DNA from: Pseudomonadota bacterium
GTDB lineage: Bacteria; Pseudomonadota; Gammaproteobacteria; Burkholderiales; Thiobacillaceae
NCBI GenBank assembly: GCA_021802555.1
Contig: JAJZRU010000015.1
Location: forward strand, 1-60,636
Length of the DNA: 60,636 nt
Reading direction: 5' to 3'
Within the stretch, counting starts at the first letter, position 1. Every line of letters starts with the position of its first letter. Below the pieces are notes generated by a model, which searched no databases, had not been told where the DNA came from, and saw nothing but the letters and a program-made list of their open reading frames with translations. A program made the translations under genes and the position numbers. Below are positions 42,105 through 49,122 of the stretch, piece by piece.

Positions 42105-43325
42105 ATGATGATGGACAAACAAACGTTTCTCAAGGCCGGCCATTTGCCTACGCTGATTGCCGCGTTTCTGTATTTCGATCTGGCCTTCATGGTGTGGGTG
42201 ATACTCGGCCCCCTGGGCGTGCAGATCGCCCAGGAGCTGCACCTTGACGCGGCCCAGAAAGGCCTTATGGTGGCCGTGCCAGTGCTTTCGGGCGCCTTCC
42301 TGCGCGTGCTCATGGGCGTGCTGGTGGATCATCTGAAGCCCAAGGCGGCCGGCATCCTCGGTCAGCTCGTGGTCATGGCGGGGCTGGCCTGGGCCTGGCT
42401 TGCCGGCGTCCACAGCTACGAGCAGGTGCTGGCGCTGGGCGTGCTGCTGGGCATGGCGGGAGCGTCGTTTGCCGTGGCCCTGCCGCTCGCCTCGCGCTGG
42501 TATCCGGCGGAGCATCAGGGCAAGGCTTTGGGCATCGCCGGGGCGGGAAATTCCGGCACGGTGCTGGCGGCGCTCTTTGCCCCGGCGCTGGGGCAGGCCT
42601 ATGGCTGGAACGAGGTGTTCGGCCTGGCGCTCATTCCCCTGGCGCTGGTGTTCCTGTTCTACGTTGTGGCAGCGAAAGACGCGCCGGAATGCCCCCCGGC
42701 CAAGAGCCTGGCCGAGTATTTCAAGGTGCTGAGAGACCGCGACGCCTGGTGGTTCATGTTCTTCTACAGCGTGACCTTCGGCGGCTTCGTGGGCCTGGCC
42801 GCCAGCCTCACCATCTACTTCAACACCCAGTACGGCCTGGATGCCAAGACCTCGGGCTATCTCACCGCAGCCTGCGTGTTCGCCGGCTCGCTGGTGCGGC
42901 CGGTGGGCGGCGCGGTGGCGGATCGCGTCGGCGGCATCAAGAGCCTGTCCGTGCTGTACCTCGTCGCGGCGGCTGCGCTGGGGGTCGTGAGTATCGGCCT
43001 GCCGGCCGTCTGGATGGCCGTGGCGGTCTTCGTGCTGGCCATGCTGTGCCTGGGTATGGGCAACGGCGCGGTGTTCCAACTGGTGCCGCAGCGTTTCCGC
43101 AAGGAAATCGGCGTGATGACCGGCCTGGTGGGCATGGCGGGGGGCATAGGCGGCTTCTACCTCGCGTCCAGTTTGGGCTTTTCCAAGCAGTACACCGGCA
43201 GCTACGAAGCGGGCTTTCTCATCTTCGCCGGGCTGGCGGTGCTGGCGTCCATAGGCTTGACCGCGGTGAAACAGCGCTGGCGCACCACCTGGGGTGCGGC
43301 GCACCTCACGGCGGCGCGCATCTGA
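42105..43325 (+). CDS. Nitrate/nitrite MFS transporter (NarK/NasA type)
   Basis: A 406-residue, 12-helix major-facilitator protein of the nitrate-nitrite porter family. Signatures are FLYFDLAFMVWVILGPLGVQ, the family glycine-rich motif GIAGAGNSGTVLAALFAPAL and the second, GMGNGAVFQLVPQRFRKEIG followed by VMTGLVGMAGGIGGFYLASS. It takes up nitrate for the reductases encoded upstream. It lies 18 bp after nirD and before an intrinsic terminator. No NrtBC-type ABC permease or ATPase is present in the window, so this is likely the main local nitrate importer. Confidence 0.96.
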   Translation: MMMDKQTFLKAGHLPTLIAAFLYFDLAFMVWVILGPLGVQIAQELHLDAAQKGLMVAVPVLSGAFLRVLMGVLVDHLKPKAAGILGQLVVMAGLAWAWLAGVHSYEQVLALGVLLGMAGASFAVALPLASRWYPAEHQGKALGIAGAGNSGTVLAALFAPALGQAYGWNEVFGLALIPLALVFLFYVVAAKDAPECPPAKSLAEYFKVLRDRDAWWFMFFYSVTFGGFVGLAASLTIYFNTQYGLDAKTSGYLTAACVFAGSLVRPVGGAVADRVGGIKSLSVLYLVAAAALGVVSIGLPAVWMAVAVFVLAMLCLGMGNGAVFQLVPQRFRKEIGVMTGLVGMAGGIGGFYLASSLGFSKQYTGSYEAGFLIFAGLAVLASIGLTAVKQRWRTTWGAAHLTAARI

Positions 43326-43357
43326 TCGAACCGTACTTCGCGTTATCCTGACGCTTT

Positions 43358-43384
43358 GCGCCCCGTTGCCGGGGCGCTTTTTTT
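43358..43384 (+). terminator. Intrinsic terminator after the nitrate transporter gene
   Basis: A GCGCCCC-GTTGCC-GGGGCGC hairpin followed by seven T residues (43378-43384). It ends the nirBD-transporter transcript 13 bp before the kinase/phosphatase gene, so that gene needs read-through or its own promoter. Confidence 0.85.
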
Positions 43385-43397
43385 CCGCAGAGCTTCC

Positions 43398-45074
43398 ATG
43401 CCACTGGTAGTTACCCTGGGCAGTGCCAGCGAGCCCGGCCCGCGCGAGCGCAACGAGGATTTTTTCATCGCCGTCACGCCGCAAGGGCCGGAGCTTGCGG
43501 CCAAGGGGATGCTCCTGGCCGTGGCCGACGGGGTGTCGGGGAATGCCGGCGGGCGCGAGGCGGCCGAGGCACTGCTGCGCACCCTGGCGGCGGATTACTA
43601 CACCACGCCCGACACCTGGAGCACGACGCACGCCTTGGAAATCGTGATCCAGGCGGCCAACCGCTGGATACTCGCCCAGGCGGCGGCGCGCCCCGAACTG
43701 GCGGGCATGTCCAGCACGCTCTCCGCGCTGGTGCTGCACGGCACGCGCTACACCCTGGCCCAGGTCGGCGACAGCCGCATTTACCTTCTGCGCGGCACGC
43801 GCTTCGAGCAACTCACCACCGACCACGTCTGGGAGCGGCCAGACATGCGCCATGTGCTCAAGCGCGCCGTGGGGCTGGATCGTTTTCTGGATGTGGACTA
43901 TGCCGAAGGCGAGCTATGCGCGGGCGATGTTTTTCTGTTGGTGAGCGACGGCGTGTGGGAGCCTCTGCAAGCGTTGGGCCTGCATGAGCAACTGCTGCTG
44001 CACCGCGAGCCGGAATATGCCGCCTCTGCCCTGGTGCGCGAAGCCCTGGCGCGGCGCGGCACGGACAATGCCACGGCGTTGGTGGTGCGGGTGGATGGGC
44101 TGCCCGATGAGACGCTCACGGACGCGCTGGCGCTGAATCGGGACCTCGCGGCGCCGCCGCGCCTGAAACCCCGCACGACCTGGGACGGACTGGAAGTGCT
44201 GGAGCTGCTGCACGAATCGCGCGAGACCTTGCTCTACAAAGTGCGCGAACCGGACAGCGGCCGGCTGTGCGTCATGAAGACGCTCAATCCGCTGGCGGAA
44301 GACGACGCGGCGCGCGCCGCCTTCGCCCAGGAAGCCTGGCTCGCGCGCCGGGTGCAGTCGCATTATTTTCCCCAGGTGGTCACGCCGGCGCGGACGCCAA
44401 CCGGCTTGTATTACCTCATGAGCTGGCACGAGGGCGCCACGCTGCAGCAGCATCTGGATCGCGGCCGCCACTTCGCCCCGGCGGAAGTGGCGCAGTTCGG
44501 CATCCGCCTGCTCAAGGGCCTGGGCGCGCTGCATCGCCTGAACATCGTGCACCGCGACATCAAGCCGGCCAATCTGCATTGGGGGCGGGACGAACGCCTA
44601 CGCATCCTGGATTTCGGCGTGGCGCTGTGCCCCGGCGTGCTGGAACGCCCGGCCGGCCAAGCCGGCACGCCCAGCTACCTCGCGCCGGAACTGCATGCCG
44701 GCGCCGAGGCCACGCCCGCCAGCGACCTCTATGCGGCGGGCGTGACGCTCTACCATCTGCTTACACGCAAATACCCCTATGGCGAGATCGAACCCTTCCA
44801 GCATCCACGTTTCGGAAATCCTGTGCCGCCCAGCCGCTATCGGCCCGACTGCCCGGGCTGGCTGGAGCATGTGCTGCTCAAGGCCGTGGCAGTGGACCCG
44901 CGCGAGCGCTTCGAAACCGCCGAGGAATTCCGCCTGGCGATCGAGCGGGGCGGCGCCCGACCACTGGAAGCATCGCGCGCCCTGCCGCTGCTCAAGCGCC
45001 AGGGCGTGTGGCCTGTTGTGGCCTGGCTTTCCTTGCTGCTCAATCTGATTCTGATGTGGCTGCTGCTAAGATAA
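43398..45074 (+). CDS. PP2C phosphatase / Ser-Thr protein kinase fusion
   Basis: A 558-residue bifunctional signalling protein. The N-terminal PP2C domain (residues 1-235) has PRERNEDFFIA, VADGVSGNAGGREAA, GDSRIYLLRGTRFEQLTTDH, VSDGVWEPLQ and RRGTDNATALVVR, i.e. the metal-binding Asp residues. The kinase domain (about 265-525) has the beta3 Lys in CVMKTLNPL, the catalytic loop IVHRDIKPANLHWG and RILDFGVAL. A single C-terminal transmembrane helix (VAWLSLLLNLILMWLLL) tethers it to the membrane. It begins 72 bp after the nitrate transporter gene, past a terminator. Such fusions recur in nitrate assimilation clusters; their target is, to my knowledge, not established. Confidence 0.95.
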   Translation: MPLVVTLGSASEPGPRERNEDFFIAVTPQGPELAAKGMLLAVADGVSGNAGGREAAEALLRTLAADYYTTPDTWSTTHALEIVIQAANRWILAQAAARPELAGMSSTLSALVLHGTRYTLAQVGDSRIYLLRGTRFEQLTTDHVWERPDMRHVLKRAVGLDRFLDVDYAEGELCAGDVFLLVSDGVWEPLQALGLHEQLLLHREPEYAASALVREALARRGTDNATALVVRVDGLPDETLTDALALNRDLAAPPRLKPRTTWDGLEVLELLHESRETLLYKVREPDSGRLCVMKTLNPLAEDDAARAAFAQEAWLARRVQSHYFPQVVTPARTPTGLYYLMSWHEGATLQQHLDRGRHFAPAEVAQFGIRLLKGLGALHRLNIVHRDIKPANLHWGRDERLRILDFGVALCPGVLERPAGQAGTPSYLAPELHAGAEATPASDLYAAGVTLYHLLTRKYPYGEIEPFQHPRFGNPVPPSRYRPDCPGWLEHVLLKAVAVDPRERFETAEEFRLAIERGGARPLEASRALPLLKRQGVWPVVAWLSLLLNLILMWLLLR

Positions 45075-45240
45075 TCACGCTGGCGCCGACTTGTTCGAGT
45101 CCTGGTTGGTGTGGGAAAGCGGGCCAGGGAATTGGTTGAGGCTCTAGGTTTGGGAGGGACCAAATCCAAACGGGAAGAGGGCCACTGCAAGAGGATGAAG
45201 CGGTAATGGTGTCCACCCTGAGTTTCCCCGCCGGTGCAAC
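45075..45240. other. Short intergenic stretch before the RAYT element
   Basis: 166 bp between the kinase gene and the left REP. I see no ORF with a credible start, no tRNA and no terminator here. Confidence 0.5.
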
Positions 45241-45278
45241 ACGTAGGGCGCAATAAGCAAAGCGCATTGCGCCGGATG
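45241..45278. repeat. REP element flanking the RAYT gene (left)
   Basis: GTAGGGCGCAATAAGCAAAG then CGCATTGCGCCGGATG. It folds into a GGCGCAAT...ATTGCGCC hairpin (45247-45273). It is the near-identical inverted partner of the sequence at 45834-45870. Confidence 0.8.
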
Positions 45279-45294
45279 GCTCAGTCCGGCGTGT

Positions 45295-45810
45295 TCACCA
45301 GCTCTTCATTGCCGCCCGCCCAGTCACACGGATACACCCCGGCTTACACCAGCCGATGAAATGTCGAGTATGGCCAGTCGCGACACGACCGACCAAACCA
45401 TGCTTGACGGGGTTGATGTGCACATAATCCATGTGCGCCTGATAATCCGCCTCGTCGCGGATCAGGTGCTCCCAATAGCGCCGCTGCCAGATACCGCGCT
45501 CGCCGCGTTTCTCCCGGATTCTTGACAATCGTTCGGTGCGGGGCAGCAACCTGGAAAAACCTGCCTTGATCAAGCGCCAGCGCGTCGCAAAATCCGCATC
45601 GTCGGCGGGCAGCTCAATCACGCAATGTAAATGGTCCGGCAACACCACCCAGCCGTGAATCCGGAAAGGATGGCGTACCCGAACTTCATGGACAATTTCG
45701 CGCAGAGTATCCACATGGCGCGTCAGCAAATCATTGCCGTGACGCTTGAGCAGATTAACGGTAAAGAAGTAAGTGCCGCATGGATGCCAGGCACGGCGGT
45801 AATCCGGCAT
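45295..45810 (-). CDS. REP-associated tyrosine transposase (RAYT, Y1/IS200-like)
   Basis: A 171-residue Y1-type single-strand transposase of the RAYT class. It starts MPDYRRAWHPCGTYFFTVNL and contains the HUH pair in VVLPDHLHCVIELP, the segment IWQRRYWEHLIRDEADYQAH (typical RYWEHxIRDExDY) and the tyrosine helix in MDYVHINPVKHGLV. Such proteins bind and move REP hairpins in trans. Two inverted REPs lie immediately on either side, so this is an intact REP-RAYT unit. Confidence 0.95.
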   Translation of the reverse strand: MPDYRRAWHPCGTYFFTVNLLKRHGNDLLTRHVDTLREIVHEVRVRHPFRIHGWVVLPDHLHCVIELPADDADFATRWRLIKAGFSRLLPRTERLSRIREKRGERGIWQRRYWEHLIRDEADYQAHMDYVHINPVKHGLVGRVATGHTRHFIGWCKPGCIRVTGRAAMKSW

Positions 45811-45833
45811 GACGGCAGTATCGGGGCTTGGCG

Positions 45834-45870
45834 CATCCGGCGCAATGCCCGTTGGTTATTGCGCCCTACG
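45834..45870. repeat. REP element flanking the RAYT gene (right)
   Basis: CATCCGGCGCAATGCCCGTT then GGTTATTGCGCCCTACG, folding as GGCGCAAT (45839-45846) with ATTGCGCC (45858-45865). It is the inverted counterpart of 45241-45278, with the loop changed but the stem kept. Confidence 0.8.
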
Positions 45871-46117
45871 CGGGCTGATCGGCCACCTCGCGCAACTGGC
45901 CCGACGCTTGATCGGGGAGGCCGCCCGGCATGCGCAACTGCATCTCGAATTGATGTGCACGGGTCGCAAGGATCGGGCCGAACTGTCAGTGATGACACTG
46001 GCCAGGCGCGTGATCGCCAGCCCTGTACTGCTACGCAAGCTCAAGGACCCATGGCCTTACCGACACGTACTGCGAAGGCAGGTCAGTGACGCTATCCTTT
46101 ATGCCGTAGCGGCTTGA
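45869..46117 (+). pseudogene. Possible C-terminal fragment of an unidentified gene
   Basis: An open frame enters from the right REP and ends at 46117. It reads HLAQLARRLIGEAARHAQLH, then MTLARRVIASPVLLRKLKDP and a final WPYRHVLRRQVSDAILYAVA. This looks protein-like (amphipathic helices, balanced charges) but has no plausible start of its own: its beginning coincides with the REP. It could be the tail of a gene destroyed when the RAYT unit inserted, or chance coding in GC-rich DNA. I do not recognise the family. Confidence 0.3.
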
Positions 46118-46211
46118 TTTGTGGGGAAACCTCAGGGTCAGACACGATTGTCGCCGTCCCTCGGAACGCGCGAACTGCCCCTCCTGCCCCTGCCGGCACG
46201 AAGCCGAGGAA

Positions 46212-46631
46212 TCACGCCCCCTGGGCCAGCCGGGCTGCCTCTTTCATCGCGCCTGCAAGCGCGCCATAGGCCGTGGCCCAGGCCTCCTGCGCCGCCGGGG
46301 TGAAATGTTCGCCCAGGCCCTGGCCGAGCGTCCACAGGAGCGCCTCCCCCACTTGGTCGTAATGCGCTTCCTGCACGCCGTAGCCGGCATGGCGCCGGCC
46401 CATGTCCTGGACTGCCGGGAGGATGTCGCCCAGGCGATCCAGGTTGGAGACGGCCGTGTTGATCATAGCCATGAGTTTTCTGCCCTGTTCGGTCATGTCG
46501 CCGCGAAACAGGGGCTTGGTCTCTGGCGCCAGTTCGAACAGACGTCCGTAGAACAGCCGGGCCGCGATATCCTGGATGGGCAGCACCTGCTGCCAAGTGG
46601 TTTTCACGAGCGTGATCTGGTCGGGCGTCAT
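46212..46631 (-). CDS. Single-domain globin
   Basis: A 139-residue heme globin of the bacterial hemoglobin/flavohemoglobin-like group without a reductase domain. Features are the opening MTPDQITLVKTTWQQVLPIQ, LFYGRLFELAPETKPLFRGD, MTEQGRKLMAMINTAVSNLD and the proximal His in MGRRHAGYGVQEAHYDQVGE. It lies 23 bp after the nasS-like gene on the same strand, with a strong RBS (AAAGGAG). Co-transcription with nitrate-sensing genes suggests a job in nitric oxide handling or in redox sensing during nitrate use; the biochemical role is inferred. Confidence 0.93.
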   Translation of the reverse strand: MTPDQITLVKTTWQQVLPIQDIAARLFYGRLFELAPETKPLFRGDMTEQGRKLMAMINTAVSNLDRLGDILPAVQDMGRRHAGYGVQEAHYDQVGEALLWTLGQGLGEHFTPAAQEAWATAYGALAGAMKEAARLAQGA

Positions 46632-46654
46632 GGCGTTCTCCTTTGCTAAAAAAA

Positions 46655-47953
46655 TCATGCATGAATGGCGAAACCGCCGGCATAGGCCTTGGGATCGCTG
46701 CCGTCCCACACCACGCCGTCGATGAGGGTTGAACTGCGCATTTCCGTCTCGGGCAGGGGCACGCGCACCTGGGCGGCAGCCTCGCGGTAGAGCTTGATCT
46801 GGTTGACGCCTGAGGCCACGCTCCGATAGTCCGGGTCCTGCTTCAGCAGGCCCCAGCGCCGGTGCTGGGTGAGGAACCACATGCCGTCGCTCAGGTAGGG
46901 AAAGTTGACGCGGCCATCGTCGCAGAACTTCATGAAATGGCGGTCGCGCCAAGTCCGGCCCAGGCCGTCGCTGTAGCGGCCCAGCATGCGGTCTTCGATG
47001 GTGCCGGGGTCGGTGTCGATGTAGGCCCTGCCCGCGATGACCTCGGCCACTTCAGTGCGGTGGCTCAGGGTGTCGACGTAGCGGGAGGCCTCCAGCAAGG
47101 CCATGATCATGGCGCGCGCGGTGTTGGGGTAGCGCTCGGCGAATTCGCGCGTGGTGCCCAGCACCTTTTCCGGGTGGTCGGCCCAGATGTCCTGGCTGGT
47201 CGCGGCGGTGAAGCCGATGCCGTCCTGGATGGCGCGCGCGTTCCAGGGCTCGCCCACGCAAAAGCCGTCCATGCTGGCGGCGCGCATGTTGGCCACCATC
47301 TGCGGCGGCGGCACGGTGATGAGCCGGGTCTGCGCCAGCGGATCGATGCCGTGCGCGGCGAGCCAGTAGTAGAGCCACATGGCGTGGGTGCCGGTGGGGA
47401 AGGTCTGGGCGAAGGTATAGGCGCCGCCGCGCCCCGGGTCTCCGGGTTCATGGCGCGATCTGGCGCCGATGAGCTTGGCGAGGCTGGCGCCGTCGGTGAC
47501 GCCTTTGCCTTTGAAGTGGTTGGCCAAGGTGATGCCCTGGCCGTTGTTGCTCAGCGTCATGAGTACGGCCATGTCCTTCTGCGGCCCGCCGACGCCCATC
47601 TGCACGCCGTAGACGAGGCCATACAGCACGTGGGAGGCGTCCAGTTCGCCGCTTGCCAGCTTGTCGCGCACCGCGGCCCAGGAGGCCTGCCTGGACGGCG
47701 TGATGGTGAGGCCGTATTTGCGGTCGAAACCCTTCACCGCGGCCATTGCCACGGAGGCGCAATCGGTGAGCGGGATGAATCCGATGTTCACCGTAGATTT
47801 TTCCGGCTTGTCCGAACCGCCGGCCCAAGCGGCGCTTCTGATGCCGGGGGCCACCATGCCCATCAGCAGGCCTGCGTCCGACGAACCCATCGTCTTTTGC
47901 GTGAATTGCTGCTGGCCGCGATCGGCGGTTTGCCCCTTCGCCTCGTCATTCAC
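46655..47953 (-). CDS. nasS: NrtA/NasS-type nitrate-binding protein
   Basis: A 432-residue protein of the NrtA/CmpA periplasmic binding family: STVNIGFIPLTDCASVAMAA, LASGELDASHVLYGLVYGVQ, NMRAASMDGFCVGEPWNARA and IYRPNFPYLSDGMWFLTQHR-like NFPYLSDGMWFLTQHRRWGL. The N-terminus has no twin-arginine or clear Sec signal, only a Gly/Ala-rich remnant (GSSDAGLLMGMVAPGIRSAA), and there is no NrtB/NrtC here. Together with the ANTAR gene upstream this fits NasS, the cytoplasmic nitrate sensor that holds NasT inactive. The start is GTG 47953 behind AGGAG. An intrinsic terminator sits just before it, so its own expression is probably under NasT antitermination. Confidence 0.85.
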   Translation of the reverse strand: MNDEAKGQTADRGQQQFTQKTMGSSDAGLLMGMVAPGIRSAAWAGGSDKPEKSTVNIGFIPLTDCASVAMAAVKGFDRKYGLTITPSRQASWAAVRDKLASGELDASHVLYGLVYGVQMGVGGPQKDMAVLMTLSNNGQGITLANHFKGKGVTDGASLAKLIGARSRHEPGDPGRGGAYTFAQTFPTGTHAMWLYYWLAAHGIDPLAQTRLITVPPPQMVANMRAASMDGFCVGEPWNARAIQDGIGFTAATSQDIWADHPEKVLGTTREFAERYPNTARAMIMALLEASRYVDTLSHRTEVAEVIAGRAYIDTDPGTIEDRMLGRYSDGLGRTWRDRHFMKFCDDGRVNFPYLSDGMWFLTQHRRWGLLKQDPDYRSVASGVNQIKLYREAAAQVRVPLPETEMRSSTLIDGVVWDGSDPKAYAGGFAIHA

Positions 47954-47960
47954 CGTGTTC

Positions 47961-48006
47961 TCCTAAAAATAAAGGGCGCCTTGAGGGTAGTCCCCCAGGC
48001 GCCCTT
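47961..48006 (-). terminator. Attenuator hairpin in front of nasS
   Basis: On the minus strand AAGGGCGCC...GGCGCCCTT (arms 47998-48006 and 47972-47980) form a strong stem, followed by TTTATTTTT and then the nasS RBS and GTG start. A terminator this close to a start codon in a nasT operon is the hallmark of ANTAR-controlled antitermination. Confidence 0.8.
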
Positions 48007-48208
48007 GCCTCGCTGCCGTCTTTACCCTTCGAGGAAACCCATGCAGACAGCGCAACCCTGTGCCGTCCCCGGAAAATTAGCAACCGTTGTGCCAGGGCGT
48101 GCAACGGCGCAAGTTCGTGGGTTTCCCGCCCGAATCCGCACGCCGTGCACCATGTCGATGCACGTCGCGTCCCTACGGCACCGCCGCTGCACGGGAGCGG
48201 CCCCCTGC
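48007..48208 (-). promoter_or_regulatory. nasT-nasS intergenic leader
   Basis: About 200 bp between nasT and the attenuator. On the minus strand CCTCG...CGAGG and neighbouring short stems lie right before the terminator and could be the paired hexaloop hairpins that ANTAR domains bind. I cannot fold this reliably by eye, so only the position is claimed. Confidence 0.4.
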
Positions 48209-48793
48209 TCAGGCGAGGAAATCCAGGCGCCCGGCCGTGGCGATGCGCTCGGCCACCTGGGCGATTCTTTGCTGCTGCTTCATGGCGTGGCGGCGCATGC
48301 GATGGTAGGCCTCCGGCTCGCTCAAGCCCAGTTCGCGCATGAGGCGGCTCTTGGCCTGGCTGATCAATTTGCTTTCTTGCAGTTCGCGGCGCACGTGCGC
48401 GAGGTTTTCATGCAGTGCCCGGTAGGCCTGGAATTGCGCGATGGCGACGTCCAGCACGGGGCGGATGCGAGCGGGGTCTACGCCGTCCACGACATAGGAG
48501 ACGACCCCCGCCTGGATGGCGGCGCGGATGGCTTGGGGATCGCCGTCGCCGCTGAACATGACTACCGGGCGAGGGCAGTCCTGGTTCATCACGCAGAGGC
48601 CTTCCAGGGTGTCGCGGTCGGGGGAGTCCACGCCGACGATGACCACGTCCGGCTCGAACTGCATCACGTGATCGTGCAACAGGCGCGCGTGCTCGGACGC
48701 TTCCACACGATAGCCTTGGCTGTCGAGCGCCGCCTTGAGCGGGGCAAGGCGCCCGATTTCGTGTTCGACGAGGAGTATCTTCAACGCCGCCAT
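48209..48793 (-). CDS. nasT: ANTAR-domain antitermination regulator NasT
   Basis: A 194-residue response-regulator-like protein. The N-terminal receiver begins KILLVEHEIGRLAPLKAALD and has FEPDVVIVGVDSPDRDTLEG; the usual phospho-acceptor position after VVIV appears to be Gly, so control by phosphorylation is unlikely. The C-terminal ANTAR RNA-binding domain is HVRRELQESKLISQAKSRLM then RELGLSEPEAYHRMRRHAMK. NasT binds leader RNA hairpins and blocks termination when NasS releases it in nitrate. ATG 48793 gives the family N-terminus. A sigma-54 promoter and a terminator-like hairpin precede it. Confidence 0.93.
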   Translation of the reverse strand: MAALKILLVEHEIGRLAPLKAALDSQGYRVEASEHARLLHDHVMQFEPDVVIVGVDSPDRDTLEGLCVMNQDCPRPVVMFSGDGDPQAIRAAIQAGVVSYVVDGVDPARIRPVLDVAIAQFQAYRALHENLAHVRRELQESKLISQAKSRLMRELGLSEPEAYHRMRRHAMKQQQRIAQVAERIATAGRLDFLA

Positions 48794-48804
48794 GGGGCCT
48801 GCGG

Positions 48805-48829
48805 AAAAAAACGGCCCCCGCAGGGGCCG
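48805..48829 (-). terminator. Terminator-like hairpin in the nasT leader
   Basis: On the minus strand CGGCCCC-TGCG-GGGGCCG is followed by seven T residues, ending 12 bp before the nasT ATG. It has all marks of an intrinsic terminator placed as an attenuator. This suggests that nasT itself is subject to termination control, perhaps autoregulated. Confidence 0.8.
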
Positions 48830-48890
48830 GAACGTTTCGGAGGAGACTGCCTGAACACACACTAGGCAAGCATGTGCTCCACCACGTAAA

Positions 48891-48906
48891 AGCAATGGTC
48901 GTGCCA
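48891..48906 (-). promoter_or_regulatory. Sigma-54 promoter of the nasT operon
   Basis: The minus strand reads TGGCACGACCATTGCT, a perfect TGGCAC-N5-TTGCW match with GG-N10-GC spacing. It is about 100 bp upstream of nasT, so the attenuator at 48805 lies inside its transcript. Confidence 0.88.
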
Positions 48907-49122
48907 AACATGGAATTCGATATATCTAGCTGATTGGTATGTATTTTCATACTCGGGGGTTCCAAGATGGCGCCAGGGGTGCAGGAATCAAAAAAGTGCG
49001 GCGGGCCTCACGCCGGTGCATGACGGGCAGCAGGCGGAAGCGGACCGCGGAAAGCGGCGGTTCCTGGCATAGAATGTCGCATTTCCATCCGATTTCCTGG
49101 CGCTCCGCCGCACGGACTCGAC

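Noticed and set aside
46862-48865. A 667-residue plus-strand open frame across nasS and nasT
   Set aside because: It is antisense to two clearly recognised genes, rich in Gly/Ala/His, and has no domain I recognise.
48970-48990. GGCGCCAGGGGTGCA upstream of the nasT promoter as an NtrC site
   Set aside because: The half-sites are two bases closer than the NtrC consensus spacing, so I did not list it as a site.
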